Assembly: GCF_018449655.1 (NCBI RefSeq) | Contig: NZ_JAAVUX010000021.1 | Location: 31,604 to 95,603, forward strand | Direction of reading: 5' to 3' | From: Pseudomonas sp. dw_358 | GTDB taxonomy: Bacteria; Pseudomonadota; Gammaproteobacteria; Pseudomonadales; Pseudomonadaceae | DNA: 64,000 bases | Part shown: piece by piece, positions 16,640 through 24,992 of the stretch | Layout: each line of letters begins with the position of its first letter | How positions within the stretch are numbered: the stretch's first letter is position 1 | Position numbers and translations under genes: made by a program | Notes under the pieces: generated by a model | Told to the model about the DNA's origin: nothing | Database searches by the model: none | The model's input: the letters and a program-made list of their open reading frames with translations, nothing else

Positions 16640-17962
16640 TTACAGGCTCGGTTGCACCTGCAGCCGGGCCGGACGGTGGGAGAACAGTTGCAGGCAGGCA
16701 CCGCCCAGGGCGCAGCCGGCCATGACGAAGAAGCACACCGTGTAGCCACCCAGGCTGGTCCAGCCACCGCCGCCGGCGATCAGGCTGCCCATCAGCACCG
16801 GCGCTACACCGCCACCGATGAACATGGCGGTGGTGATGATCCCATTGGCCGTGGAGGTGGCCGATGGCTCGGCCGAGTCCGACGCCACCGCGTAGTAGAT
16901 CGGCCACACCGCGTTGGCCACCAGGCCGAACAGCAGTTGCACGACGATGACGATGGTCATGCTGTTGGCAAAGTAGAACGCGCCGACACTGGCGGCCATC
17001 CACACCCCGCAAATCAGCAAGGTCACGCGCCGACCGATGATGTCCGACAGCGACGGCCAGATCAGCTGGCCGAGAATGCCGGTCAGGGTGAACACCACAC
17101 TCATTCCCGCCGATTCGGCCAGGGACAGCCCGAGAATGTTGTACAGATAGGCCGGCAGCACGATGTTGACGCCCATGTACACCACCTGAGTGAGCAGGGT
17201 GTTGCCGGCGGTCAGGGCGATGTTGCGGTTGCGCAGCGTGGCCTTGAAGGATTTCCAGGCTTCACCTTTGACGTTGGACGACGGTGCGCTGTTCGGAGCG
17301 GTCATGCCCTTGGCGGCGATGTCGATGTACAGCTGGCGAATCCGCTCGGCGGTGGAATAACGCGCCCAGAAGATCATCAGCGGCAACGCGACGACGAAGG
17401 CGAAGAAGAACACGTAGCGCCAGTTGTCCTCGCCGAAGGTGGCGATCACGAAACTGGCCACCAGGCCGCTGAGCAGCGCGCCGATGGGGTAACCGGTGTG
17501 GTGCGCGCCCAGAGCAAAACCACGACGCTCCACCGGCCACCATTCGGCGGTGTTGCTGACGCCCACCGGCTCGCCCCAGCCGGCGCCGAGGTTGACCCCC
17601 ACGCGCAAGGCGATGAAGGTGCCCAGGTGACCGCTCAAGGCATTGAACCCGGACAGCAAGGAAATCAGCGTGTAACCCAGCACCAGCGGCACCTGAAAGC
17701 GTGCTCGCTTCCAGCCGCCGCCGTAGCGGTCACTCCACACTGAACCGGGAATGTCCAGCACGGCCAGAGCCAGCATCACCACAGTGGCGACAGTGCCCCA
17801 CTGATCGGCGGACAGGTCGAAGTGTTTGGAAATGGTTGGCCCCAGTCGCAGGACGATTTCCCGGTCATAGGCATTGAGAATCCAGATGGCCCAGCAGACC
17901 AGCAGAGAAACCCAGGAATAGCGGTGAATCTTGCCCAGCGATGCCTTGTTATTATTTTGCAT
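16640..17962 (-). CDS. MFS transporter
   Basis: Inner-membrane carrier of 440 residues from the start MQNNNKASLGK, which has GGAG ten bases upstream; an ATG four codons earlier lacks this. It has NAYDREIVLRLGPTISKHF, DRYGGGWKRARFQVPLV and repeated hydrophobic segments including VIVVQLLFGLVANAVWPIYY. Pairing two MFS carriers in one catabolic unit suggests two related substrates, or one importer and one exporter. It lies downstream of the SMP-30 gene. Confidence 0.9.
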   Translation of the reverse strand: MQNNNKASLGKIHRYSWVSLLVCWAIWILNAYDREIVLRLGPTISKHFDLSADQWGTVATVVMLALAVLDIPGSVWSDRYGGGWKRARFQVPLVLGYTLISLLSGFNALSGHLGTFIALRVGVNLGAGWGEPVGVSNTAEWWPVERRGFALGAHHTGYPIGALLSGLVASFVIATFGEDNWRYVFFFAFVVALPLMIFWARYSTAERIRQLYIDIAAKGMTAPNSAPSSNVKGEAWKSFKATLRNRNIALTAGNTLLTQVVYMGVNIVLPAYLYNILGLSLAESAGMSVVFTLTGILGQLIWPSLSDIIGRRVTLLICGVWMAASVGAFYFANSMTIVIVVQLLFGLVANAVWPIYYAVASDSAEPSATSTANGIITTAMFIGGGVAPVLMGSLIAGGGGWTSLGGYTVCFFVMAGCALGGACLQLFSHRPARLQVQPSL

Positions 17963-18023
17963 GAGCGGCTCCAAAGCGCCCGCAGTGCAGGCGCTCGTTC
18001 AGGTTAAGTGTGGAGGGGCTTCC

Positions 18024-18902
18024 TTACCCGGCGAAACGGCGTTCGGCGATCCCGCGTATGCCCAGTCCGCTGACGGCGAACAACGCGCCGCGCTGCTGCC
18101 CGTCGGCAGGAAAACGCGGCAAGGGTGGCCGCGCCATGGACGTGACGTAGAGCACGTCCAGGTCCGGGCCACCGAAAGCCACGCTGGTGACTTTCTTCAC
18201 CGGCATCTCGATGACTCGGTCGACACGGCCATCCGGGCTGTAGCGCACCAGTTGCCCGGCATACACCAGCGCCTGCCACAGGCAGCCCTCGGCATCCACG
18301 GTGCAGCCGTCGCCGGCACCACCGCCCGAGGTGTCGACTTTGGCGAAGGTGCGCCGGTTGGCCGCGGCGCCGCTGACGGTGTCGTAATCATAGGCCCAGA
18401 TGTCGCCGGTCCAGGTGTCGGTGAAATACAGCGTGCGGCCATCCGGGCTCCAGCACGGGCCGTTGGAGCAAATGATGCCCTCGTCGAGCACGTGCAGGTT
18501 CAGGTCGGGGTCAAGGCGATACAGCTTGGCGCTGGCCGCCTCCTCCAGGGTGTCCATCGAGCCGAAGACAAAGCGTCCCTGGCGGTCAACCTTGCCATCG
18601 TTGAGGCGGTTGTCGGGATGGTTGGGCTCCGGGTCGTTGATCAGCGTCAGGTCGCCGCTGGCCAGGTCCAGATGGTGCACTCCGCCTTGAAGGGCAACGA
18701 TGGCCTGCTCGCCCGACTCACACAAAGCCAGCGAGCCGATCTTCTGGCCGACGTCCCAGGCCCGCAACTCGCGACCATCGGCGGTGCAGCGCAGCACCCG
18801 ACCGTCGAAGCTGTCGACCCAGTACAAGCGTTGTTGCTCGACATCCCACACCGGGCTTTCACCCAGGGTGGTCTTGAGGTCGGCGACAATGTCGATACGC
18901 AT
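18024..18902 (-). CDS. SMP-30/gluconolactonase family lactonase
   Basis: Six-bladed beta-propeller enzyme of 292 residues that opens sugar or related lactones with a bound divalent metal. The first metal glutamate is in GESPVWD. The NDGKVDRQGRFVFGSMD, GPCWSPDGRTLYFTDT and GGGAGDGCTVDAEG segments are the conserved propeller regions. AGAGGGA upstream supports the start. It lies in the unit with BKACE and SDR, which suggests a lactone intermediate, although propeller lactonases are often promiscuous. Confidence 0.92.
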   Translation of the reverse strand: MRIDIVADLKTTLGESPVWDVEQQRLYWVDSFDGRVLRCTADGRELRAWDVGQKIGSLALCESGEQAIVALQGGVHHLDLASGDLTLINDPEPNHPDNRLNDGKVDRQGRFVFGSMDTLEEAASAKLYRLDPDLNLHVLDEGIICSNGPCWSPDGRTLYFTDTWTGDIWAYDYDTVSGAAANRRTFAKVDTSGGGAGDGCTVDAEGCLWQALVYAGQLVRYSPDGRVDRVIEMPVKKVTSVAFGGPDLDVLYVTSMARPPLPRFPADGQQRGALFAVSGLGIRGIAERRFAG

Positions 18903-18949
18903 GGTGATCCCTCTTGTTTTTATCGGAATAGAGGTGTGATCGGCGGTGT

Positions 18950-19882
18950 TCAGAAACCGACCTGGTCGCCGCCCTTGAGGCCGAGGATTTCCCGCGCCTC
19001 ATCCGGTGTGGCGACCCGACGCCCGAGGGCTTCGATCACTGTACGAATCCGCGTGACCTGCGCTGCGTTGGTCGCCGCCAGTTGGCCCGGACCGTCCCAC
19101 AGCGAGTCTTCCAGCCCCACGCGCACGTTGCTGCCCATGGCCAGGCCCATGGTGCCCAGCGGGATCTGCCGGCTGCCGGCACCGAGGATCGACCAGACGT
19201 AGGCGTCGCCAAACAGGCGGTCGGCGGTGCGTCGCATGTGCGCCAGGTCTTCGGGGTGCGCACCGATGCCGCCACGCAAACCGAACACCGACTGAATGAA
19301 CAACGGCGCCTTGAGCAGGCCGCGTTCCAGGAAGTGCGCGGCGGTGTACAGGTGGCCGATGTCGTAGCACTCGATCTCGAATCGGGTGCGGTTTTCGGCG
19401 CAGGAATTGAGGATGTAGGTGATGTCGCGGAAGGTGTTGCGGAAGATCCGGTCGTCGCTGTCTTCCAGGTACGGCCGCTCCCAGTCGTGCTTGAACTCGG
19501 TGAAGCGGTTGAGCATTTCATAGAGGCCGAAATTCATCGAGCCCATGTTCAGCGAGGCCAACTCGGGCTTGAGTTGCATCACCGGTTGCAGGCGCTCCTC
19601 CACGCCCATGGTCGGCGCGCCGCCGGTGGTCAGGTTGATCACCACGTCGCTGGCGGCCTTGATCTGCGGCAGAAAGCGCATGAACATTTCCGGATCCTGG
19701 GTCGGCTTGCCGTCCTCGGGGTCGCGGGCATGCAGGTGGACGATGGAGGCACCGGCCTGGGCGGCACCAATCGCGGCTTCGGCGATCTGGTCCGGGGTGA
19801 TCGGCAAATAGGGCGACATGGAGGGCGTGTGAATCGCACCGGTCACGGCGCAGGTGATGATGATGGGTTTTGACTTGGACAT
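18950..19882 (-). CDS. Beta-keto acid cleavage enzyme (BKACE, DUF849)
   Basis: Zinc-dependent enzyme of 310 residues that condenses a beta-keto acid with acetyl-CoA and yields acetoacetate plus a new CoA ester. The metal histidines are in VHLHARDPEDGKPTQD. Substrate-loop motifs NLTTGGAPTMGVEERLQP and ELASLNMGSMNFG are present, with SVFGLRGGIGAHPEDL later. The start MSKSKPIII is chosen for its GGAGAG site; four residues could be added upstream. Known members act on 3-keto-5-aminohexanoate or dehydrocarnitine, but the family is broad and the substrate here is unknown. The neighbouring SDR may make the keto acid. Confidence 0.92.
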   Translation of the reverse strand: MSKSKPIIITCAVTGAIHTPSMSPYLPITPDQIAEAAIGAAQAGASIVHLHARDPEDGKPTQDPEMFMRFLPQIKAASDVVINLTTGGAPTMGVEERLQPVMQLKPELASLNMGSMNFGLYEMLNRFTEFKHDWERPYLEDSDDRIFRNTFRDITYILNSCAENRTRFEIECYDIGHLYTAAHFLERGLLKAPLFIQSVFGLRGGIGAHPEDLAHMRRTADRLFGDAYVWSILGAGSRQIPLGTMGLAMGSNVRVGLEDSLWDGPGQLAATNAAQVTRIRTVIEALGRRVATPDEAREILGLKGGDQVGF

Positions 19883-19951
19883 GAGGCTCTCCATTTATAT
19901 TTTTATGAGATGCACTGCGTGTAGTTGAAGCGAAATCGGTGGTTGAAGGGC

Positions 19952-20740
19952 TTACAGGTATTCGACGTTGCCATCCACGCTGATTGCCTGGCCGGTGACA
20001 TTGCGCGCGGCCGGTGAACAAAGGAACAGGGCCATGGCGGCGACGTCTTCGGCAGTGACCATGCGCTTGAGGGAAATCTTCTTGAGGTATTCCTCGCGCA
20101 TTTCCTCGAACGGCACGTTCAATTGCTCGGCCCGGGCACGAATCACGCCGTCCATGCGCGGACCTTCGACAATGCCGGGCAACAACGCATTGACCCGGAT
20201 GTCGTCAGGGCCGAGCTCCGAGGCCAGGGATTTCATCAAGCCGACAATGGCCCACTTGGTGGCTGCATACGGGGTACGCCAGGCATAACCCAGGCGCCCG
20301 GCCACCGAGGCGATATGGATCAGGTGCGCGTGGGGCGATTCGCGCAACAGCGGCACAGCGTGATGGGCAAAGCGGTACTGGGCGGTGAGGTTGATGTCGA
20401 TGGTGCGTTGCCAGTCCTCGTCACTCACCGTGTCGATGCCACCGGTGGGCCCGGCAATGCCGGCGTTGTTGACCAGTACATCGAGGCCGCCGAACTGCTC
20501 GCGCTGGACCTTGAAGACATGGGCAATCTGCCCGCCGTTGCCGACGTCGGCGCGGGTCGCCACGGTGCCGGGATAGCGCTCGGCAAAGGCCGCCACCGCC
20601 GACTCGTTGACGTCGCACACATGCACCCGTGCGCCCGCTTCGATATAGGCTGCCGCCAGCACTTCCCCGATACCGGCCGCGCCGCCGGAGATCAGAACCC
20701 TCAACCCTTGGTAGGGCACTAGCCGTTGCAGGACACTCAT
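19952..20740 (-). CDS. Short-chain dehydrogenase/reductase
   Basis: Classical SDR of 262 residues with SGGAAGIG, NNAGIAGP, a serine in IASVAGRLGY, YAATKWA and the C-terminal NVTGQAISVDGNVEYL. It probably oxidises a hydroxy acid to the beta-keto acid used by the BKACE two positions later in the pathway; this is inference from order. Its ATG overlaps the stop of the GntR regulator (ATGA), so the two are translationally coupled. Confidence 0.93.
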   Translation of the reverse strand: MSVLQRLVPYQGLRVLISGGAAGIGEVLAAAYIEAGARVHVCDVNESAVAAFAERYPGTVATRADVGNGGQIAHVFKVQREQFGGLDVLVNNAGIAGPTGGIDTVSDEDWQRTIDINLTAQYRFAHHAVPLLRESPHAHLIHIASVAGRLGYAWRTPYAATKWAIVGLMKSLASELGPDDIRVNALLPGIVEGPRMDGVIRARAEQLNVPFEEMREEYLKKISLKRMVTAEDVAAMALFLCSPAARNVTGQAISVDGNVEYL

Positions 20741-21459
20741 GCGCTTTTACCTCCAGAGACACTCGACCGCTTGGGGCCGTTCTTGACGAGCAGGCGGGCC
20801 AGGGAATCGGCCGCCTGCATGATGTCGTCGGTGACCGCCGCCCGCGCCGCGCCGCCATCGCGCGCCGTGAGGGCGTCGACGATGCGGTTGTGCGCCTGCA
20901 TCGAGCGCGCAAGGTGCTCCCGATCCGGGGCCACGAGGGCGAAACAGGGGCCCATGTGCAGCCAGAAATTTTCCACGGCGGCGATGGTCAGGTCGGCCTT
21001 GGCCACGGCGTAGATCCGCCGATGGAAGGCGAAGTTGGTCCACAGGTAGCGGGACACGTCGACCTTGTCGGCGGCGTCCTGCATCTGCTGACAAATGCTG
21101 TTGATTTCCTTGAGGTCGAGGGCGGTGAGGTGCAGCACGGCCTTTTCGGCCAGCAGCCCTTCGAGGGCGACCCGAGCGTCGCGAATCTCGCGCAGCCGGT
21201 CGGGGGTCATCATGCGCACTCGCAGACGGGAGGTTTCGGTGACTTCGAAGGCGTTTTCGGCGCTGAGGCGGTGCAGGGCTTCGCGCACGGGCATGGGGCT
21301 GGAGCCCAGGGCTTCGGCGAGACCGCGGATGGTGAGTTTCTGCCCAGGCTGAAAACGCCCGCTCATCAGCGCTTCGCGCAGTTGGCGGTAGACCTGCTCT
21401 TGCATCGTGTCGCGAGAGACTTGGCGCAGGGTGGGCAGCAGGGTCGGTTGATCGGTCAT
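20737..21459 (-). CDS. GntR/FadR-type transcriptional regulator (FCD domain)
   Basis: Regulator of 240 residues from MTDQPTLLPTLR; 16 more residues are possible upstream. The winged helix-turn-helix is LTIRGLAEALGSSPMPVREA followed by LHRLSAENAFEV. The FCD effector domain has RDARVALEGLLAEKAVLHL and NFAFHRRIYAVAK. It is the first gene of the SDR-BKACE-lactonase-MFS unit and probably represses it until an acid effector binds. A TGTGATCACA palindrome lies 40 bp upstream of the start. Confidence 0.93.
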   Translation of the reverse strand: MTDQPTLLPTLRQVSRDTMQEQVYRQLREALMSGRFQPGQKLTIRGLAEALGSSPMPVREALHRLSAENAFEVTETSRLRVRMMTPDRLREIRDARVALEGLLAEKAVLHLTALDLKEINSICQQMQDAADKVDVSRYLWTNFAFHRRIYAVAKADLTIAAVENFWLHMGPCFALVAPDREHLARSMQAHNRIVDALTARDGGAARAAVTDDIMQAADSLARLLVKNGPKRSSVSGGKSA

Positions 21460-21498
21460 GGGGCGAGCCTGTTCTTTTTGATCTTGTGGCGGCCAATA

Positions 21499-21508
21499 TG
21501 TGATCACA
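21499..21508. promoter_or_regulatory. TGTGATCACA palindrome, probable GntR operator
   Basis: Perfect 10-bp palindrome 40 bp upstream of the regulator start, in an A/T-rich promoter-like stretch. The position and sequence style fit an autoregulatory FCD-GntR operator. Confidence 0.5.
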
Positions 21509-21569
21509 AATCAATTATGTCAAATTAATTCAGAACCAAAAAATCAACTACGCTCTCCGGCCTGCACGC

Positions 21570-22335
<766 letters not shown>

Positions 22336-22370
22336 GGGGGCGCCCTACTGTGGGCTGGGTTGTTACAGAC

Positions 22371-22403
22371 GAAAAAAAACGCCTGGAGTGGGCGCTTTTT
22401 TTC
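22371..22403 (-). terminator. Intrinsic terminator after the 94-residue membrane protein gene
   Basis: On the minus strand a GCGCC/GGCGT-type stem is flanked by A and T runs and followed by eight T. It lies about 20 bp beyond the stop at 22424. Confidence 0.75.
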
Positions 22404-22423
22404 GTTTCACTCAACAATGAACA

Positions 22424-22708
22424 TTAAAGAACCTGCTGATCCACCATCATCGAGTGAATCACGAAGTCTTTTTGCTGCGGCGTCAAGCCATCCCAGACGT
22501 GAACCTTGGCGTAGTAGCCCAGGCCACCGGCGATATAAAGCGCCAGCGCCGCGATCACCATGATCGCGCTTTTGGAGAAGCCTTCTGCCTCATCGTCGAC
22601 ACGATCGGTTTGGGCCAGAACGTCGGATTCACGACGCATCGACGCGATACCCGCGGAAACACGCTTGAACGCTTGGGAAAGCAGCATCAAGACCAGACGC
22701 AGCAACAT
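22424..22708 (-). CDS. Small single-pass membrane protein, unknown function
   Basis: Protein of 94 residues not assigned to a family. A basic, helical N-terminus (MLLRLVLMLLSQAFKRVSAG) is followed by an acidic stretch (RVDDEAEGF). One clear transmembrane segment is near 49-66 (AIMVIAALALYIAGGLGYYA), and the C-terminal tail is polar. Terminators on both sides make it monocistronic. It is placed as a gene because of these boundaries and normal codon use. Confidence 0.75.
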   Translation of the reverse strand: MLLRLVLMLLSQAFKRVSAGIASMRRESDVLAQTDRVDDEAEGFSKSAIMVIAALALYIAGGLGYYAKVHVWDGLTPQQKDFVIHSMMVDQQVL

Positions 22709-22763
22709 GGTGTAAAACCTCTCGGGGAAATGGTTGCAAGCAGGAAATCGGGAACTGAAAACG

Positions 22764-22793
22764 AAAAAAGCCCGTCATGGGGGACGGGCTTTT
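22764..22793 (-). terminator. Intrinsic terminator after the molbindin gene
   Basis: The 11-bp stem AAAAGCCCGTC/GACGGGCTTTT has a 6-base loop and a run of T on the minus strand. It is about 130 bp past the molbindin stop and 56 bp before the next minus-strand gene. Confidence 0.8.
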
Positions 22794-22924
22794 ATTATTG
22801 GGTAGGTCAGCGCGCGTTGTACGACGACTGCCTTGGTGCTCATTCTACGCAACCTTTCGTTACAAGTTCAAACGAAAATGTAACCGTTAGTCCATTTTCA
22901 CCTGCGCCTGGGTGCGGTGTTCTG

Positions 22925-23140
22925 TCACAGCTTGGCGATGGACACTTCCGTGGATTTAACAAAAGCGATCACTTCACTGCCGATCACCAATTCCAGCTCA
23001 TGAACAGAGCGCGTAGTGATCACGGAAGTGACAATGCCGGCGGGGGTCTGCACGTCGATTTCGGAGACCACCGGACCTTCGATGATTTCCTTCACGGTGC
23101 CGCGGAACTGGTTGCGGACGTTAATTGCCTTGATGGTCAT
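22925..23140 (-). CDS. Molybdopterin/molybdate-binding TOBE protein (Mop-like)
   Basis: Single-domain molbindin of 71 residues. MTIKAINVRNQFRGTVKEI, IEGPVVSEIDVQTP and VHELELVIGSEVIAFVKSTE form one complete TOBE domain. Such proteins assemble into hexamers that store molybdate or tungstate in the cytosol. No modABC genes are adjacent. A good ribosome site (AGGAGCACTGCCC region) precedes the ATG, and a terminator follows. Confidence 0.93.
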   Translation of the reverse strand: MTIKAINVRNQFRGTVKEIIEGPVVSEIDVQTPAGIVTSVITTRSVHELELVIGSEVIAFVKSTEVSIAKL

Positions 23141-23374
23141 GGGCAGTGCTCCTGTGGAAGTGAGCCTAGAATGCGCCGACCGGAAGATATTTAAAAAGAA
23201 TAAATAAGCAGATCGTTATAACTGTATAGCCTTTACATCCCTGCCCTATCTGGCCATTCAGATGAACGATAGCGCTTGCAGGGCCGCCCTTGCTCCGGAA
23301 TCGACGCCACCCCCGGCAAAATCGGTGGCAGCGTCTCCCCGAGCAAACCCGGTCCTACCAGAAGCGGCAGGCCA

Positions 23375-24301
23375 TCAATGCTGCCGCGAAGCCACCAGCG
23401 ACCTGGCCAGCACGTTGGACAAGCCGATGCTGATCAACGCGGCATACACCACGTTGTTGATCGAACGGTCCAGGTTGAACACCTTCTCCCCACCGACAAG
23501 GTCGTAGTGCGGCTGGTGCGCGTCGATCAATGCCACCTTGTCCGAGCCCACCTCGTCCTTCAGGTAGTCGACGCTTGGCTGCACACTTTCGACATAGAAC
23601 TCATAGCGCTTGAGCAGCGCCTGGTTGTTGTCGTCCATGCGCTGACGCTTGCCGGCACGGCGCAGCATCTGCTGCTTGCTGATGCTCAAGTGCAGCACTT
23701 TCAGGACCGGGATCTCGTTGCGCTTGAAAACCTCCAGCAAATGCATCGCCGCCGCCTTGGTGCGCGGGTAGCCATCGACGATGAACGGCTGGTCGACTTC
23801 GGTGGCGAACAGTTCGATGTGCGCCTCGATCAGTGCCTGAGTCCACCGATTGGGCACCAGCAGACCGTTGATGGTGCAGTACTCCAGCCATTCCAGCTGG
23901 CTGGTCGTGCGCCAGTTTTCACCCGCGCTGTCAGCCGGGCGGCGGTCCTTGAGAAAACCCTCGAGCGCCTCTCGGTGAACCCCGACCTTGGTGACCAGTT
24001 CTTCGGTGGCGTCTTCGCATTCGAGGATCGGCGTGGCGTCGCTGATCCCGTATTTGCTCTGCAGTGTCTTGGCGAAATCGGGGTATTCCTTGGCGTGCTC
24101 GAACGAGTGCCGAAGAATGTTGCCCATCGAAAGCCAGCGCTCCTGCGGGATGCTCAAGGCATCGCAGAGGGCCTGGGCGAGTTCACCTTTGCCGCAACTG
24201 GAGGGGCCGGTGAGGATGAAGGCTCCTTTGCCACGAATTTCCGCGCGGGGGATAACCAGGCGAGATTCAATATCGACGTTGCTTGGCGGCTTGCTGTGCA
24301 T
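23375..24301 (-). CDS. Adenylate-kinase-like nucleoside/nucleotide kinase with hydrophobic C-terminus
   Basis: P-loop kinase-like protein of 308 residues. Walker A is GPSSCGKG at 32-39. An adenylate-kinase-like core motif, FIVDGYPRTKAAAMHLLEVF, and a LID-like basic segment (RRAGKRQRMDDNNQAL) follow. The insertion between them is longer than in ordinary adenylate kinase (about 215 residues). The last 30 residues (INNVVYAALISIGLSNVL) are hydrophobic and could be a membrane anchor. Function and substrate are unknown. It has no evident operon partner. Confidence 0.8.
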   Translation of the reverse strand: MHSKPPSNVDIESRLVIPRAEIRGKGAFILTGPSSCGKGELAQALCDALSIPQERWLSMGNILRHSFEHAKEYPDFAKTLQSKYGISDATPILECEDATEELVTKVGVHREALEGFLKDRRPADSAGENWRTTSQLEWLEYCTINGLLVPNRWTQALIEAHIELFATEVDQPFIVDGYPRTKAAAMHLLEVFKRNEIPVLKVLHLSISKQQMLRRAGKRQRMDDNNQALLKRYEFYVESVQPSVDYLKDEVGSDKVALIDAHQPHYDLVGGEKVFNLDRSINNVVYAALISIGLSNVLARSLVASRQH

Positions 24302-24375
24302 CCTGTTTTTCCCCTGTTCAAGTGGTGAGAGATTACCGGATTGACGCTTTGCAGGAAAGTTGAATAGGGCTGCGC

Positions 24376-24843
24376 CTAACTGGCGGGCACATAGTGCAAG
24401 GGCAATTGGGTGGTCGACTTGATCTGCTCCATGGCGAAACTGGAACTGATATCGGTGATGCCCGGTACCCGGATCAGCTGCTTGTAGACCGCGTCATAGC
24501 CCGCAATATCCGGAACCACCATGCGCAACATGTAATCGGTATCACCGGCCATACGGTAGCACTCCATCACTTGGGGCAAGGTGGCGATCGTGGCGTGGAA
24601 GTGTTCCAGCCAGTCGGCATTGTGCTGGTTGGTGCGGATGGCGGCGAATACCGTGACCGCCACGTTCAAGGCACGGGGGTCGAGCAAGGCGACCCGGCGG
24701 CGGATCAGGCCCGACTCTTCCAGCTTTTGTACCCGCCGCCAGCAGGCGGTGCTGCCCAGCCCGATGCGCTCGGCAATCTCGGCCACGGGGCGGGTACAGT
24801 CGTCCTGAAGAATCTGCAGAATGGCGCGGTCAAACTTGTCCAT
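24376..24843 (-). CDS. Lrp/AsnC family transcriptional regulator
   Basis: Regulator of 155 residues from MDKFDRAILQILQDD, the standard Lrp opening; a 29-residue upstream extension is in frame but not Lrp-like. The helix-turn-helix is VAEIAERIGLGSTACWRRVQ. The C-terminal RAM (ligand-sensing) domain includes VMECYRMAGDTDYMLRMVV. It is divergent from the cysteine desulfurase with 149 bp between starts, and probably controls that gene in response to an amino acid. Confidence 0.94.
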   Translation of the reverse strand: MDKFDRAILQILQDDCTRPVAEIAERIGLGSTACWRRVQKLEESGLIRRRVALLDPRALNVAVTVFAAIRTNQHNADWLEHFHATIATLPQVMECYRMAGDTDYMLRMVVPDIAGYDAVYKQLIRVPGITDISSSFAMEQIKSTTQLPLHYVPAS

Positions 24844-24855
24844 CACGGACCTCGC

Positions 24856-24896
24856 AATATTTTCTCGGTCAAACTGCCATTCTAGAGAATATTTTC
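24856..24896. promoter_or_regulatory. Paired AATATTTTC boxes in the Lrp/desulfurase gap
   Basis: Two direct copies of AATATTTTC, at 24856-24864 and 24888-24896, are 32 bp apart, close to three helical turns. That spacing suits an oligomeric Lrp-type regulator. They lie in the promoter region shared by the divergent genes. Confidence 0.5.
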
Positions 24897-24992
24897 CGTA
24901 TTTTCGGGCAAACCTCCGATCATCAATCAATTTTTTTGCACGCAGACGACGGTAACCTGTTTATTCCTTTTCAGTCGAAATCCAGGCTCCCC

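Noticed and set aside
15350..17743. Plus-strand open frame of 797 codons
   Set aside because: Antisense to two MFS genes; His/Gln-rich with no domain.
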